64,000 nucleotides of DNA, taken from Odoribacter sp. UBA944 (GTDB lineage: Bacteria > Bacteroidota > Bacteroidia > Bacteroidales > Marinifilaceae). Both the position numbers and the translations under genes were made by a program. How positions within the stretch are numbered: position 1 is the first letter of the stretch; each line of letters opens with the position of its first letter. The notes below the pieces were generated by a model. That model was not told where the DNA came from. It did no database searches and saw nothing but the letters and a program-made list of their open reading frames with translations. Below, in pieces: positions 41,641-50,517 of this stretch. The stretch is taken from contig DBDA01000031.1 of the NCBI GenBank assembly GCA_002293375.1, forward strand, positions 42,516 to 106,515. Reading direction: 5' to 3'.

Positions 41641-43086
41641 TTACACATTTTTCAATAAGTCCGACAAGGCGGCGGAGATGCCCATCTCCAAAATATCCCC
41701 GGAGTATTTGGCCACCGTGCCGATCAGCGGCTTCACCTCCGTCAGGTCTGCCGTCCAGATGGCCCGGTTCTCCACGATTTTCCGGACACTCTCTTCGATC
41801 CGGTTGTTGTCCCAGGTGGAGCGGATAAAGGCGACATGCTCCGGGGTATCGTTGGGCGTAAAATCGACCTCCGACTTTCCGCTGTAAAGCACCAGCAGGG
41901 CGGCCAGCGAAAAGAGGTTGTATTCGGCCGTTTTCCCGGCTTTTTTGAAATTATCCAGCACTGTGGGGAAGTTCCGGGCCTCCCATTTGGAGAGCGAATT
42001 GAGCGAGATCGTCGCCAGCAGGTGCCGCAGGAACGGATTGTAGAAGCGTTCGAGGATACCGGCGGCAAAAGCCTCCAATTCCGCTTTCTCTTCGTCGATC
42101 ATCGGCAGTACCTCTTTTTCCACCATCGTGTTGATGTACCGTTCGATCATCGGGGTATTGAAGGCGTCCATCACCGTTTCGCACCCCATTTGCAACCCCA
42201 CGGGCACCATGGCGGTGTGCGAACCGTTCAGGATGCGCACCTTTTTGTCGCGGAACGATTTGATGCTCGGCATGTAGAGCACATGCAGCCCGGCTTTGTC
42301 CAACGGAAATACCTCTTGCACCTTTTGGTAGTCTTTTCCGCCGATGGCCCACAAGTGGTAATACTCCGCCTTGATCACCATGTTGTCGTCATACCCCAAT
42401 TCGGCTTTAACCTCGTCGATGTTCTCGCGGGGGAAGCCGGTGACGATCCGGTCCACCAATGTATCGCAAAAGCGGCAATGATGGTTTACCCAGTCGATGA
42501 ACTCTTTCCCCAACCGGTTGGCTTCCGCGTGGCGGAGCACATATTCGTGCAGGGTGGAGCCGTTGTTCTCGATCAACTCGCAGCAGATCACCGTCAGCCC
42601 TTTGTCCGGTGCCCCGTTGAAGTGTTTGAAGCGGTTATACAGCAACGCCGTCATCTTCCCGGGGTAGGATTTCGGTGGGCGGGCAAAGATATCCTCCCCC
42701 TCTTCGTAGCGGATCCCTGCCTCCGTTGTATTGGAAACGGTGATCTCCAGTTCCGGGCTTAAAAAATAACGTTCGTACTTTTCGTATTCTGTATAGGGGT
42801 TCAGGGCGTCCTGAACGCATTTGACCAGGCGGATATCCTTGACAGGCTTCTTGTCCCGGATCCCTTCCAGATAGACGTGGTAGAGGCCGTCCTGGCGGTT
42901 CAACTGTTCCGTCATCCCGTTCTCGATCGGTTGGACAATGGCCACACCGTGGTGCATCACGCCTGCTTCGTTGGCGATGTCCACCATCCAGTCGACAAAG
43001 GCGCGGAGAAAATTCCCCTCCCCGAATTGCAGGATCTTCACCGGAAGTTCCGGTTTGGCTACAGTAGTGCTGTTTAATGGTTGCAT
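41641..43086 (-). CDS. uxaB: Tagaturonate reductase
   Basis: Reduces D-tagaturonate to D-altronate with NADH. It is 481 residues, a normal length for the mannitol dehydrogenase family, with the N-terminal Rossmann signature ILQFGEGNFLRAFVDWMVD and the family block KVRILNGSHTAMVPVGLQMGCETVMD that carries catalytic residues. It follows exuT by 12 bases. Confidence 0.93.
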   Translation of the reverse strand: MQPLNSTTVAKPELPVKILQFGEGNFLRAFVDWMVDIANEAGVMHHGVAIVQPIENGMTEQLNRQDGLYHVYLEGIRDKKPVKDIRLVKCVQDALNPYTEYEKYERYFLSPELEITVSNTTEAGIRYEEGEDIFARPPKSYPGKMTALLYNRFKHFNGAPDKGLTVICCELIENNGSTLHEYVLRHAEANRLGKEFIDWVNHHCRFCDTLVDRIVTGFPRENIDEVKAELGYDDNMVIKAEYYHLWAIGGKDYQKVQEVFPLDKAGLHVLYMPSIKSFRDKKVRILNGSHTAMVPVGLQMGCETVMDAFNTPMIERYINTMVEKEVLPMIDEEKAELEAFAAGILERFYNPFLRHLLATISLNSLSKWEARNFPTVLDNFKKAGKTAEYNLFSLAALLVLYSGKSEVDFTPNDTPEHVAFIRSTWDNNRIEESVRKIVENRAIWTADLTEVKPLIGTVAKYSGDILEMGISAALSDLLKNV

Positions 43087-43098
43087 GGCAAAAGGGCA

Positions 43099-44538
43099 TT
43101 AAAGGGTGATCGGTTTGTACTTCGGTACCAGTGATTTCATGACCGTCCAACCGATCAGGTACGCTACGGCGCAAACACAGAAAATAATAAAATAGCCCGC
43201 CGGCTTTCCTGCAAATCCCAGGAAGGTCATATTGGTATCGCCGGCATATACGAACAGTTCGCCCGCAATCAGTTGGAGCAGCATGGAACCCAATCCTCCC
43301 GCCATCCCGCCGATACCGGTAATGGTGGCGATGGCCGACTTCGGGAACATGTCCCCGACAGTGGAGAAGATATTGGCCGACCACGACTGGTGCGCCGCAC
43401 CGCCAAGGCCGATCAACAGAATGGGCAGCCACGGCGAGATGGTGCCGAGCGGTTGCGCCAGCAGTACCACCAAGGGGATAAACGCAAAGATCAGCATCGC
43501 TTTCATCCGGGCGGCGTAGGGGTTTTGTCCGGTCCGGTTGATGATGATGGTGGGCAGTTTTCCGCCGTATATCGACAGCATGGTAATGGCGTACAGCGTA
43601 AAGATCAATCCCATTCCGAGTCCATCCGAGGTTTTGATGCCAAACTGTGTATTCAGGTAGGAGGGCGTCCAGAAGAGGAAGAACCACCACACGCCGTCGG
43701 TCATGAACTTGCCGAAAGCAAACGACCAGGTCTGTTTAAACCGGAGGCATTCCCAGAACGACAATTTTTTCTCCTGCCCGGCCTCCACCGCCTTTTCTTC
43801 TGTTGCACCGGATTCCCTGTCCGAAAGAATATACTCCAACTCGGCTTTGTTCACCTTCGGATGCACCTCCGGCTTCTTGTACATGAATACCCAGAAAGCC
43901 ATCCAGATAAAACCCAATGCACCGATAATGATAAACGCCATCTCCCAGCCGAACGCTTTTGCCAAAGGCGGGATGGAGATCGGGGCGATCAATGCGCCGA
44001 CGGAAGCGCCGGCGTTGAAAATACTGGTGGCGTACGCCCGGTCTTTTTTCGGAAAATACTCCGCGGTTGTCTTGATGGCGGCAGGGAAGTTCCCGGCCTC
44101 ACCGATCGCCAGCACCGTACGCGCCACAATAAAAGCATACGTGCTCACCGAAGCAATGACCACCGCCACATTTCCGGTTGCCTGTATCAATTCCAGCTTG
44201 GAATCCAAGCCCGTGTACATCTCGGTAAAGAAACCGCAAAGCGCATGAATACAAGCGCCCACAGACCACACGCCGATGGCCCAGAGAAACCCCCTCTTTG
44301 TACCCATCCAGTCGATAAAGCGGCCGGCAAAGAGCATGGCAATGGCGTATACAATGGAAAACATACCGGTGATCTTCCCGTAGTCGCTCTCATCCCAGTG
44401 AAATTCCGGTTTGATGAACTCGTCAAACGTGAGCGACAGCACCTGGCGGTCCAGGTAGTTGACAGTGGTGGCAACAAACAGCAGGGTGCAGATAGCCCAC
44501 CGGAAGTTTGTCATTTTTTCTTTCGTTGATGTACTCAT
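43099..44538 (-). CDS. exuT: Hexuronate transporter (MFS)
   Basis: A 479-residue, 12-helix major facilitator superfamily transporter of the anion:cation symporter (ExuT) family. The N-terminal RWAICTLLFVATTVNYLDRQVLSLT and the loop MFAGRFIDWMGTKRGFLWAIGVWS-like pattern are typical. Placement between uxaC and uxaB makes D-galacturonate the likely substrate, although D-glucuronate is possible. Confidence 0.9.
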   Translation of the reverse strand: MSTSTKEKMTNFRWAICTLLFVATTVNYLDRQVLSLTFDEFIKPEFHWDESDYGKITGMFSIVYAIAMLFAGRFIDWMGTKRGFLWAIGVWSVGACIHALCGFFTEMYTGLDSKLELIQATGNVAVVIASVSTYAFIVARTVLAIGEAGNFPAAIKTTAEYFPKKDRAYATSIFNAGASVGALIAPISIPPLAKAFGWEMAFIIIGALGFIWMAFWVFMYKKPEVHPKVNKAELEYILSDRESGATEEKAVEAGQEKKLSFWECLRFKQTWSFAFGKFMTDGVWWFFLFWTPSYLNTQFGIKTSDGLGMGLIFTLYAITMLSIYGGKLPTIIINRTGQNPYAARMKAMLIFAFIPLVVLLAQPLGTISPWLPILLIGLGGAAHQSWSANIFSTVGDMFPKSAIATITGIGGMAGGLGSMLLQLIAGELFVYAGDTNMTFLGFAGKPAGYFIIFCVCAVAYLIGWTVMKSLVPKYKPITL

Positions 44539-44580
44539 TTTAAAGTCTGTTTAGATTGTATATTTAACCGCTTCTCGGAA

Positions 44581-45987
44581 TCAGAATTTGAAAAAGTTTT
44601 TGGCGTTGTTGTAGCAGATATCCTCTATCATCCGGCCGATAAAGGCGAGTTCGCTTGCAGGCAACAGCCCCTGTTCCACGTCGTTCCCCAACAGGTTGCA
44701 AAGCGTCCTCCGGAAATATTCGTGGCGGGGGTAGGAGAGGAAGCTGCGGGAATCCGTCAGCATTCCCACAAAGCGGCTCAGTAAACCCAGGAGCGACAGT
44801 GCATTCAACTGTTTCTCCATCCCGTCCTTCTGGTCCAGGAACCACCACCCCGAACCGAACTGGATTTTTCCGGCTACGGTACCGTCCTGGAAGTTGCCCA
44901 GCATGGTAGCGATCACTTCGTTTGCACAGGGATTGAGGTTGTACAGAATGGTCTTCGCCAGCTTGTCCTGCACCGCCAAACGGTCCAAAAACTTCGCCAA
45001 CGCTTTCGCAGTATTGAACTCCCCGATGGAGTCAAAGCCGGTATCCGGCCCCAACCGGCGGAACATTTTGGTGTTGTTGTTCCGGATCGCTCCGTAGTGG
45101 AATTGCTGCGTCCAGCCTTTCTCCCAGTCCATCACGGCGAACTCCACCAGCATGGCCGATTTGAACTTCAGGATCTCCTCTTTGCTCAACCCGCTTCCGC
45201 CGTACACTTTGTTAAAGATCGCCTCGATCTCCGCCGGAGTGTACTCCTCGGCGTAAAACTCTTCAATTCCGTGGTCGGAAAGGCGGCAGCCGGCCGCGGC
45301 AAAGAAATCGTGGCGGACACGCAGGGCGGCGATCACATCTTCGAACTTGCGGATGGTCACACCCGAAACAGCGGAGAGCTTCTCCAGGTAGGCCCGGAAA
45401 TCGGCGGGCGACTCCACGGCCATTGCCTTGTCCGGCCGCCAGGTGGGCAACACCTGCACCCCGAAGCCGTCGGCTTTGCATTTCAGGTGGTGTTCCAGGC
45501 TGTCCACCGGGTCGTCGGTAGTGCACACCGTTTTTACATTGTACTTCAACATCAGGCCGCGGGCGCCGTACTCCGGAGTCCGTAACTGCGCCGTACAGGC
45601 ATCGTAAATCTCCTTCGCGGTGGAGGGGTTCAGCAGTTTTGTCACCCCGAACGCCGTCTTCAACTCCAAATGTGTCCAGTGGTAAAGCGGGTTTCGCATG
45701 GTATAGGGAACCGTCTCCGCCCACTTTTCAAATTTTTCCCAATCCGAGGTCTCCTTTCCGGTGCAGTATTTTTCGTCGATGCCATTGGTCCGCATCGCCC
45801 TCCATTTGTAATGGTCTCCCTCCAGCCACACTTGCGACAAGTTGTCGAACCGGTGGTCGCGGGCGATGTATTCGGGATTCAGGTGGCAATGGTAGTCGAT
45901 GATCGGCATCTTTGCGGCGTGTTCGTGGTACAACTTTTCGGCCGTACCCGTTTGCAGCAGAAAATAGGGGTCGTTAAAACTCTTCAT
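44581..45987 (-). CDS. uxaC: Uronate isomerase
   Basis: Isomerises D-galacturonate to D-tagaturonate (and D-glucuronate to D-fructuronate) in the cytoplasm. It is a 468-residue amidohydrolase-fold enzyme with the metal site MPIIDYHCHLNP near the N-terminus, CTTDDPVDSLEHH, MLVEFAVMDWEKGWTQQFHYGAIRNNN, and WWFLDQKDGMEKQLNALSLLGLLSRFVGMLTDSRSFLSYPRHEYFRR near the end, all family blocks. It is 42 bases after exuT. Confidence 0.95.
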   Translation of the reverse strand: MKSFNDPYFLLQTGTAEKLYHEHAAKMPIIDYHCHLNPEYIARDHRFDNLSQVWLEGDHYKWRAMRTNGIDEKYCTGKETSDWEKFEKWAETVPYTMRNPLYHWTHLELKTAFGVTKLLNPSTAKEIYDACTAQLRTPEYGARGLMLKYNVKTVCTTDDPVDSLEHHLKCKADGFGVQVLPTWRPDKAMAVESPADFRAYLEKLSAVSGVTIRKFEDVIAALRVRHDFFAAAGCRLSDHGIEEFYAEEYTPAEIEAIFNKVYGGSGLSKEEILKFKSAMLVEFAVMDWEKGWTQQFHYGAIRNNNTKMFRRLGPDTGFDSIGEFNTAKALAKFLDRLAVQDKLAKTILYNLNPCANEVIATMLGNFQDGTVAGKIQFGSGWWFLDQKDGMEKQLNALSLLGLLSRFVGMLTDSRSFLSYPRHEYFRRTLCNLLGNDVEQGLLPASELAFIGRMIEDICYNNAKNFFKF

Positions 45988-46011
45988 GGGTGTATCTTTT
46001 TGTGGATTTGA

Positions 46012-47412
46012 TCAATTGTGCAACGCTTTTCCGTTTATAGTAACATTTTCAAACACAACGTGCTCTGCTCCGATGATCCGGTTTAGCCCTTCTTCCTGCA
46101 CGCCTTCAAATATACAGTTTTTCAGGAAAATATCCCGTACCCGTACCTGATTTGTAAAACCGTCGATAAAAATCCCGTACCGGCTCTTGTTGCATTGGAT
46201 ATCCTCCAGAAAGACATTCCGGACTTCCGGCAGATAGGGCCCCTCCTGCACCTTTTCGTACTTCATCTCCACGCGGAATACAGCCTCCTTGCACTCGCCC
46301 ACCCGGATGTTGCGTACATAGATGTTTTCGATCACCCCTCCGCGTACGGCGTTGGATTTGATCCGCACCACCCGGTCCAGATTGGGGCTGTCCATGTCGC
46401 AATTCTCAGCCCACACATTCCGGCAATTCCCGGAAATTTCGCTCCCGATCACCACCCCTCCGTGGCCGTCCTTCATGGTGTTGTTGCGGATGATGATGTT
46501 TTCGCTGGGCACATTCCAGGCCCGGCCGTCGTGGTCGCGCCCGGACTTGATCGCAATGCAGTCGTCGCCCGTATTGAAATAACAATCTTCGATCAGTACA
46601 TATTTGCAGGACTCCGGGTCACAGCCGTCGTTGTTCGGTCCGTGGCTCTCCAAATGCAAACCTTTCACGGTCACGTTTTCGCACAAAAGCGGGTGCACCA
46701 GCCAAAACGGCGCTCCGACGATCCGGACTCCTTCGATCAGCACATTGGTACACTTATACGGTTGGATAAAAGGAGGGCGCAGGCAATCGTCCGGCTCCAT
46801 CCACCGTTGCTCCACCGGCACCCCTTCCGCCGCCATCCGGGCCAGCTTCTCGCGTCCGCCGATGGTGTCCGGGCGGTAGTGCTGGTTCAGCATCCCCTCT
46901 CTCCAGCCATACTCTTTCGATCCTTTCCAGGGCCACCAGTTCGTCGTGTCCGCCTGTCCGTCCAGGGTACCCTTTCCGGTAATGGCGATGTTCGTTTCGC
47001 CGTAAGCGTAGATCAATGGCCTGAAGTTGTAACAATCCAATCCTTCCCAGCGGGTCAACACAAAAGGCGTGTACGCTTTCGGATCGGTGGAGAACTTCAG
47101 GACAGCCCCCTCCGAGAGGTGAAGGTTCACGTTCGATTTCAGGGTGATCGCCCCGGTGTGGTATTCGCCGGCGGGTACTATCACCGTGCCGCCTCCCGCC
47201 CGGTGGCAGGTGTCAATGGCCCGGGCGATGGCGTGGGTTACCGTTGTTTCTCCCGCTTCGATAAAATCCACGATGTTCCAGCTTCTGTCCGGAAAGGCCG
47301 GCGGAGAGATCTTTTCCAGTACGCTTTCCGTCTCTTTCCAATGATCCGCCGTGTTGATCTGCGGCGCGCATGCCTGCACGACAAGCAACACAATAAACAG
47401 GTAATTTTTCAT
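46012..47412 (-). CDS. Polygalacturonase-type glycoside hydrolase (GH28)
   Basis: A 466-residue exported beta-helix enzyme (signal peptide about 1-16, ending near VVQACA). GH28 motifs are HGPNNDGCDPES (NxD), GDDCIAIKSGRD (the catalytic Asp pair), DGHGGVVIGSE (GHG), and RVVRIKS (RxK). The N-terminal NIVDFIEAGETTVTHAIARAIDTC is the GH28 start. It probably acts as an exo-polygalacturonase releasing galacturonate; endo or rhamnogalacturonan activity cannot be excluded. It follows uxaC by 24 bases. Confidence 0.93.
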   Translation of the reverse strand: MKNYLFIVLLVVQACAPQINTADHWKETESVLEKISPPAFPDRSWNIVDFIEAGETTVTHAIARAIDTCHRAGGGTVIVPAGEYHTGAITLKSNVNLHLSEGAVLKFSTDPKAYTPFVLTRWEGLDCYNFRPLIYAYGETNIAITGKGTLDGQADTTNWWPWKGSKEYGWREGMLNQHYRPDTIGGREKLARMAAEGVPVEQRWMEPDDCLRPPFIQPYKCTNVLIEGVRIVGAPFWLVHPLLCENVTVKGLHLESHGPNNDGCDPESCKYVLIEDCYFNTGDDCIAIKSGRDHDGRAWNVPSENIIIRNNTMKDGHGGVVIGSEISGNCRNVWAENCDMDSPNLDRVVRIKSNAVRGGVIENIYVRNIRVGECKEAVFRVEMKYEKVQEGPYLPEVRNVFLEDIQCNKSRYGIFIDGFTNQVRVRDIFLKNCIFEGVQEEGLNRIIGAEHVVFENVTINGKALHN

Positions 47413-47416
47413 ACGG

Positions 47417-48844
47417 TTATAATTTATTGTTTTCCACTAAGCTATTGAGATACATCTCGATATTCGTATACTTTTTATCTACCGTATACAACGCCGAATC
47501 GTCCTTGTCCGGGTCGAGACGGTGCTTTTTTTCCCATCGATCCGGCATGCCGTCCCGGTCGCGGTCTGCGGGGAGCCGCCCGCTTTTCAGTTCCGGCCAT
47601 CCGCCCACATCCTCTTGATTGTCGATCAGGCCGTTATCGCTCCCGTTAGAGCCTTTGTACGTAAAACCGCCCTGCCGGACCTCTTGGACGATCCGGAGGT
47701 CAACGGCATCCCGCACCCGCGAAGCACCGGCATGCCGCAATACGGCCCGATACGCCTCTTCCGGCGAATCCGTCTTTTCCGGCTGTGCGACGGCGAACGG
47801 TTCACCGCTCCGGATGGTTTGCCACCCCTGCCAGAACTCCGACGTATCTTTGGGATGGATCCCTTGCCAATTGTCCCGGTTTACCGCTTCCACCAACAGA
47901 AGAAGCGCAACCGGCAGGTAAGGGGAACTTCCGTCGAACCGGTTGCCGGAGACATAAAACCGCCCCCAGACGCCCCGTTGATTTTTCAGGCTCCCGTCGT
48001 CGAAATTGGGCTGGAAAATCCGGTTGACCAAATTCTTGCGGGCCACAGTGGAAGGGCCTGGCTTGTAGTAGTTGTTGACAAAGTTGTAGCTGCCTCCCTC
48101 GCCGGCGTACCCGCCGTTGACAGGTCCCCAGTTGTAAAACACATTGTTCCGGATGTCCACCTGTTCCATTTCCGGTTTGCCGCTATACCGGCTTCCGCAC
48201 AGACGGGGCGTCCGGCTGCTGTGGTGGGCGAAGAGATTGTGGTGGAAAGAGGCGTTGCTCCCTCCCCAGATCCCTCCGTAGCCGTGTTCCCCTTTCCGGT
48301 GTCCGGAGTTCCGCAGGCTTTCGCTGATGATACACCACTGCAGGGTGAAGCGGGTGTTGTCGTAAAACGAGGCGCACTCGTCCACGCTCCAGCTCATAGA
48401 GCAGTGGTCGATGATCAGGTTTGTACAACGCGATCCGCCCATGGCATCGTCGTCGGATCCGCTCAGATCGCCCAAGCGGCAACGGATGTAGCGGATGATA
48501 ACATTGTCGGCTTTTACTTTCAGTTCGTAGTTCCGGAGGCCGACCCCGCCGCCGGGAGCGCTCTGTCCGGCAATGGTCACGTCCCCGTTGTTAACCGGCA
48601 ACTCTTCCGTCAGGTCGATCCAACCGGCTACCGCAAAGAGAATGATCCGCGGCCCCTTTTGCCGCAACGCCCACCGCAATGTTCCTGGAGAACCGTCGTC
48701 TTGCAGGCTTGTCACGGTCAATATTTTCCCGCCACGTCCGCCGGTGGTGTATTTCCCTCCGCCTTCCGCGCCGGGAAAAGCCGGCACCTGGGCCTGCATC
48801 CGGCAGGCAAGGAGGAGTAAGAGCAAATAAGTGTATTTAGTCAT
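47417..48844 (-). CDS. Pectate lyase (PL1 family)
   Basis: A 475-residue exported parallel beta-helix enzyme with a signal peptide (about 1-18). It begins AFPGAEGGGKYTTGGRGG and has the PL1 blocks CTNLIIDHCSMSWSVDECASFYDNT, GYGGIWGGSNASFHHNLFAHHSSRTPRLCGS and WGPVNGGYAGEGGSYNFVNNYYKPG. It cleaves de-esterified homogalacturonan by calcium-dependent beta-elimination. The C-terminus, DRDGMPDRWEKKHRLDPDKDDS, is a thrombospondin-type calcium-binding motif. It is four bases before GH28, so the two are coupled. Confidence 0.92.
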   Translation of the reverse strand: MTKYTYLLLLLLACRMQAQVPAFPGAEGGGKYTTGGRGGKILTVTSLQDDGSPGTLRWALRQKGPRIILFAVAGWIDLTEELPVNNGDVTIAGQSAPGGGVGLRNYELKVKADNVIIRYIRCRLGDLSGSDDDAMGGSRCTNLIIDHCSMSWSVDECASFYDNTRFTLQWCIISESLRNSGHRKGEHGYGGIWGGSNASFHHNLFAHHSSRTPRLCGSRYSGKPEMEQVDIRNNVFYNWGPVNGGYAGEGGSYNFVNNYYKPGPSTVARKNLVNRIFQPNFDDGSLKNQRGVWGRFYVSGNRFDGSSPYLPVALLLLVEAVNRDNWQGIHPKDTSEFWQGWQTIRSGEPFAVAQPEKTDSPEEAYRAVLRHAGASRVRDAVDLRIVQEVRQGGFTYKGSNGSDNGLIDNQEDVGGWPELKSGRLPADRDRDGMPDRWEKKHRLDPDKDDSALYTVDKKYTNIEMYLNSLVENNKL

Positions 48845-48878
48845 TACAGGTGTTTTTGTCGGATAGGCTTAGTAAAAG

Positions 48879-48906
48879 CGAAGTTGCGGAATTTTCCGCA
48901 ACTTCG
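48879..48906 (-). terminator. Strong hairpin between the SusCD block and the enzyme genes
   Basis: An 11-bp perfect stem (CGAAGTTGCGG / CCGCAACTTCG) with a 6-base loop of A/T is followed on the minus strand by CTTTTACTAA. It lies 22 bases beyond the DUF5123 stop and 35 bases before the pectate lyase gene. It can end or reduce transcription between the import block and the enzyme block, or protect the 3' end of the upstream mRNA. Confidence 0.8.
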
Positions 48907-48927
48907 TGTAAAGATCGGGTTAAAACA

Positions 48928-50493
48928 TTATTCCAACCACCGCGGGTCTCCGACTTGGTCAGATTTGATCATGTCGTTGGTAACGGTAAAGTCATATCCG
49001 GCGGCATTTTGGAATCCGGGATCGCCTTCCGTCGCACTGATGGCAGCAGCGGTTGTGTAGAGTCCGGTCAACAGGTTGTAGCAACTCCAAATATAGTTGT
49101 TACTGTATGTCGGAGAGGCATCGGTCATGTTAGCATCATTCCGGCAGAAATTACCAGACTGGACAACCGTGTATGGATTGGGCCCTGTTTCTACGAACAG
49201 ACAGTTAGTCACTGTAAATTCGGCTCCGGTGCCATTGACCCGGAACAGCCCGACGTTGTTGGAGTTATCCAGCGTAGAGATCTTGTAGAACGTACACCGA
49301 TTAAATACCGTGGTGCAGGCAACCTGCATCCGCAGGAAAGTACGGAAGCCGATGGCAAAGGTCGTGTTTTCTACCGTTAAGGAGTGGAAGCTCCCGCCAC
49401 GGATGTCAATTCCGTCACCCCCGTCGTTTCCAAAATCACGGATGATGCAATTGGAGAAGCGAACGTCTCCGATGGTAGTGGCATTGTTGTTATAGATCAA
49501 CTGCCGTACATAACTCCGTATTTCACATCCGTTGACCACAAGGGAATCTATGACGTTTCCGGATGCCGTAACAAATACTTCGTTTGTCGTTGTTCCTCCG
49601 TCCAATGTGATGTTGTTCAGTTCCAGTTTGTGCACGGTGGCGGCGCCCAATTCAAAGTTACCCTTCACTACCGGTTTGTCGTTCGGCAGATAACCGGACA
49701 GTTTCAGGGACTTTGTAACGGTGAATTTACCCAAGGTGTATTCGCCCGGGAAGATCACAAATTCGTCTCCCTCTGCGGCAGCATTCAGTATCACTACGAT
49801 GTCGTCTTCCGGATAGATGGGGGTGGCGTTCCCCAAGTCGATCAGCGTGGTGAATATCCGGGTGCCCCGGGTCTTTTCGCCGTTCTTCAGCACGGCCGTA
49901 TACTCGGTCTCGCCTGTCAGCCCCGTAATAGTTGCCACTCCGGCAGCGATTTCGCCGGATGTAAGCGGGTGGTTGATCGCTCCGGGCGTTACGGCAATGT
50001 GCGTTGCTTCCAAACCGGCCGGCCAGCGAAGGGTCACTTGGGTCGCTTCCAGATCCTCCGGCAGGATGGCGTAAAGGGACTGTTCCGCATCGGTCTCAAA
50101 AACGACAGCGTTCCATTTCGAACTGTTTTTTTCCTGTGAGAGCGCCTGTACCCGGGCGGTATATTGTGTTTCGCCCTCCAACGTGATGTCGGGCAACGGC
50201 AGCTCTTCCGGCAGGATACTGCTTCTGCTCCAAACGGGTGTTCCTGTCGGCTCTTCTCCCGAACCCAAGCTGTCGGCGTAAATCTCTACCGTGTACGATT
50301 CGGCGCCTGCCGGTTCGGCCCAACTCAGGCGGGCGTAGTTGCGGTTGATGACGCGGGCTTCCAGGTTGGTCGGCGCCATCAGGCGACCGAACTCCAACTC
50401 TTCTACAACCGGATCGATGTTGTCGGAGCAGGCGGAAAAACCTGTCACCACGAATCCGATCAGTATCGCTATATAAATCAATCGTTTCTTCAT
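48928..50493 (-). CDS. DUF5123/DUF4957 surface lipoprotein in SusE position
   Basis: A 521-residue lipoprotein (lipobox GFSAC, Cys21), probably on the outer face of the outer membrane. A fibronectin type III domain at about 38-130 (APTNLEARVINRNYARLSWAEP) is followed by a parallel beta-helix typical of the DUF4957/DUF5123 families (VVILNAAAEGDEFVIFPGEYTLGK, LELNNITLDGG, VENTTFAIGFRTFLR). DUF5123 proteins accompany SusCD pairs in pectin loci and are thought to bind pectin; I see no lyase or hydrolase residues. It takes the place of the usual SusE/F-type glycan-binding protein. 24 bases after susD. Confidence 0.82.
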   Translation of the reverse strand: MKKRLIYIAILIGFVVTGFSACSDNIDPVVEELEFGRLMAPTNLEARVINRNYARLSWAEPAGAESYTVEIYADSLGSGEEPTGTPVWSRSSILPEELPLPDITLEGETQYTARVQALSQEKNSSKWNAVVFETDAEQSLYAILPEDLEATQVTLRWPAGLEATHIAVTPGAINHPLTSGEIAAGVATITGLTGETEYTAVLKNGEKTRGTRIFTTLIDLGNATPIYPEDDIVVILNAAAEGDEFVIFPGEYTLGKFTVTKSLKLSGYLPNDKPVVKGNFELGAATVHKLELNNITLDGGTTTNEVFVTASGNVIDSLVVNGCEIRSYVRQLIYNNNATTIGDVRFSNCIIRDFGNDGGDGIDIRGGSFHSLTVENTTFAIGFRTFLRMQVACTTVFNRCTFYKISTLDNSNNVGLFRVNGTGAEFTVTNCLFVETGPNPYTVVQSGNFCRNDANMTDASPTYSNNYIWSCYNLLTGLYTTAAAISATEGDPGFQNAAGYDFTVTNDMIKSDQVGDPRWLE

Positions 50494-50517
50494 TGTGTCT
50501 GTTTTTTCAAAGAGAAA

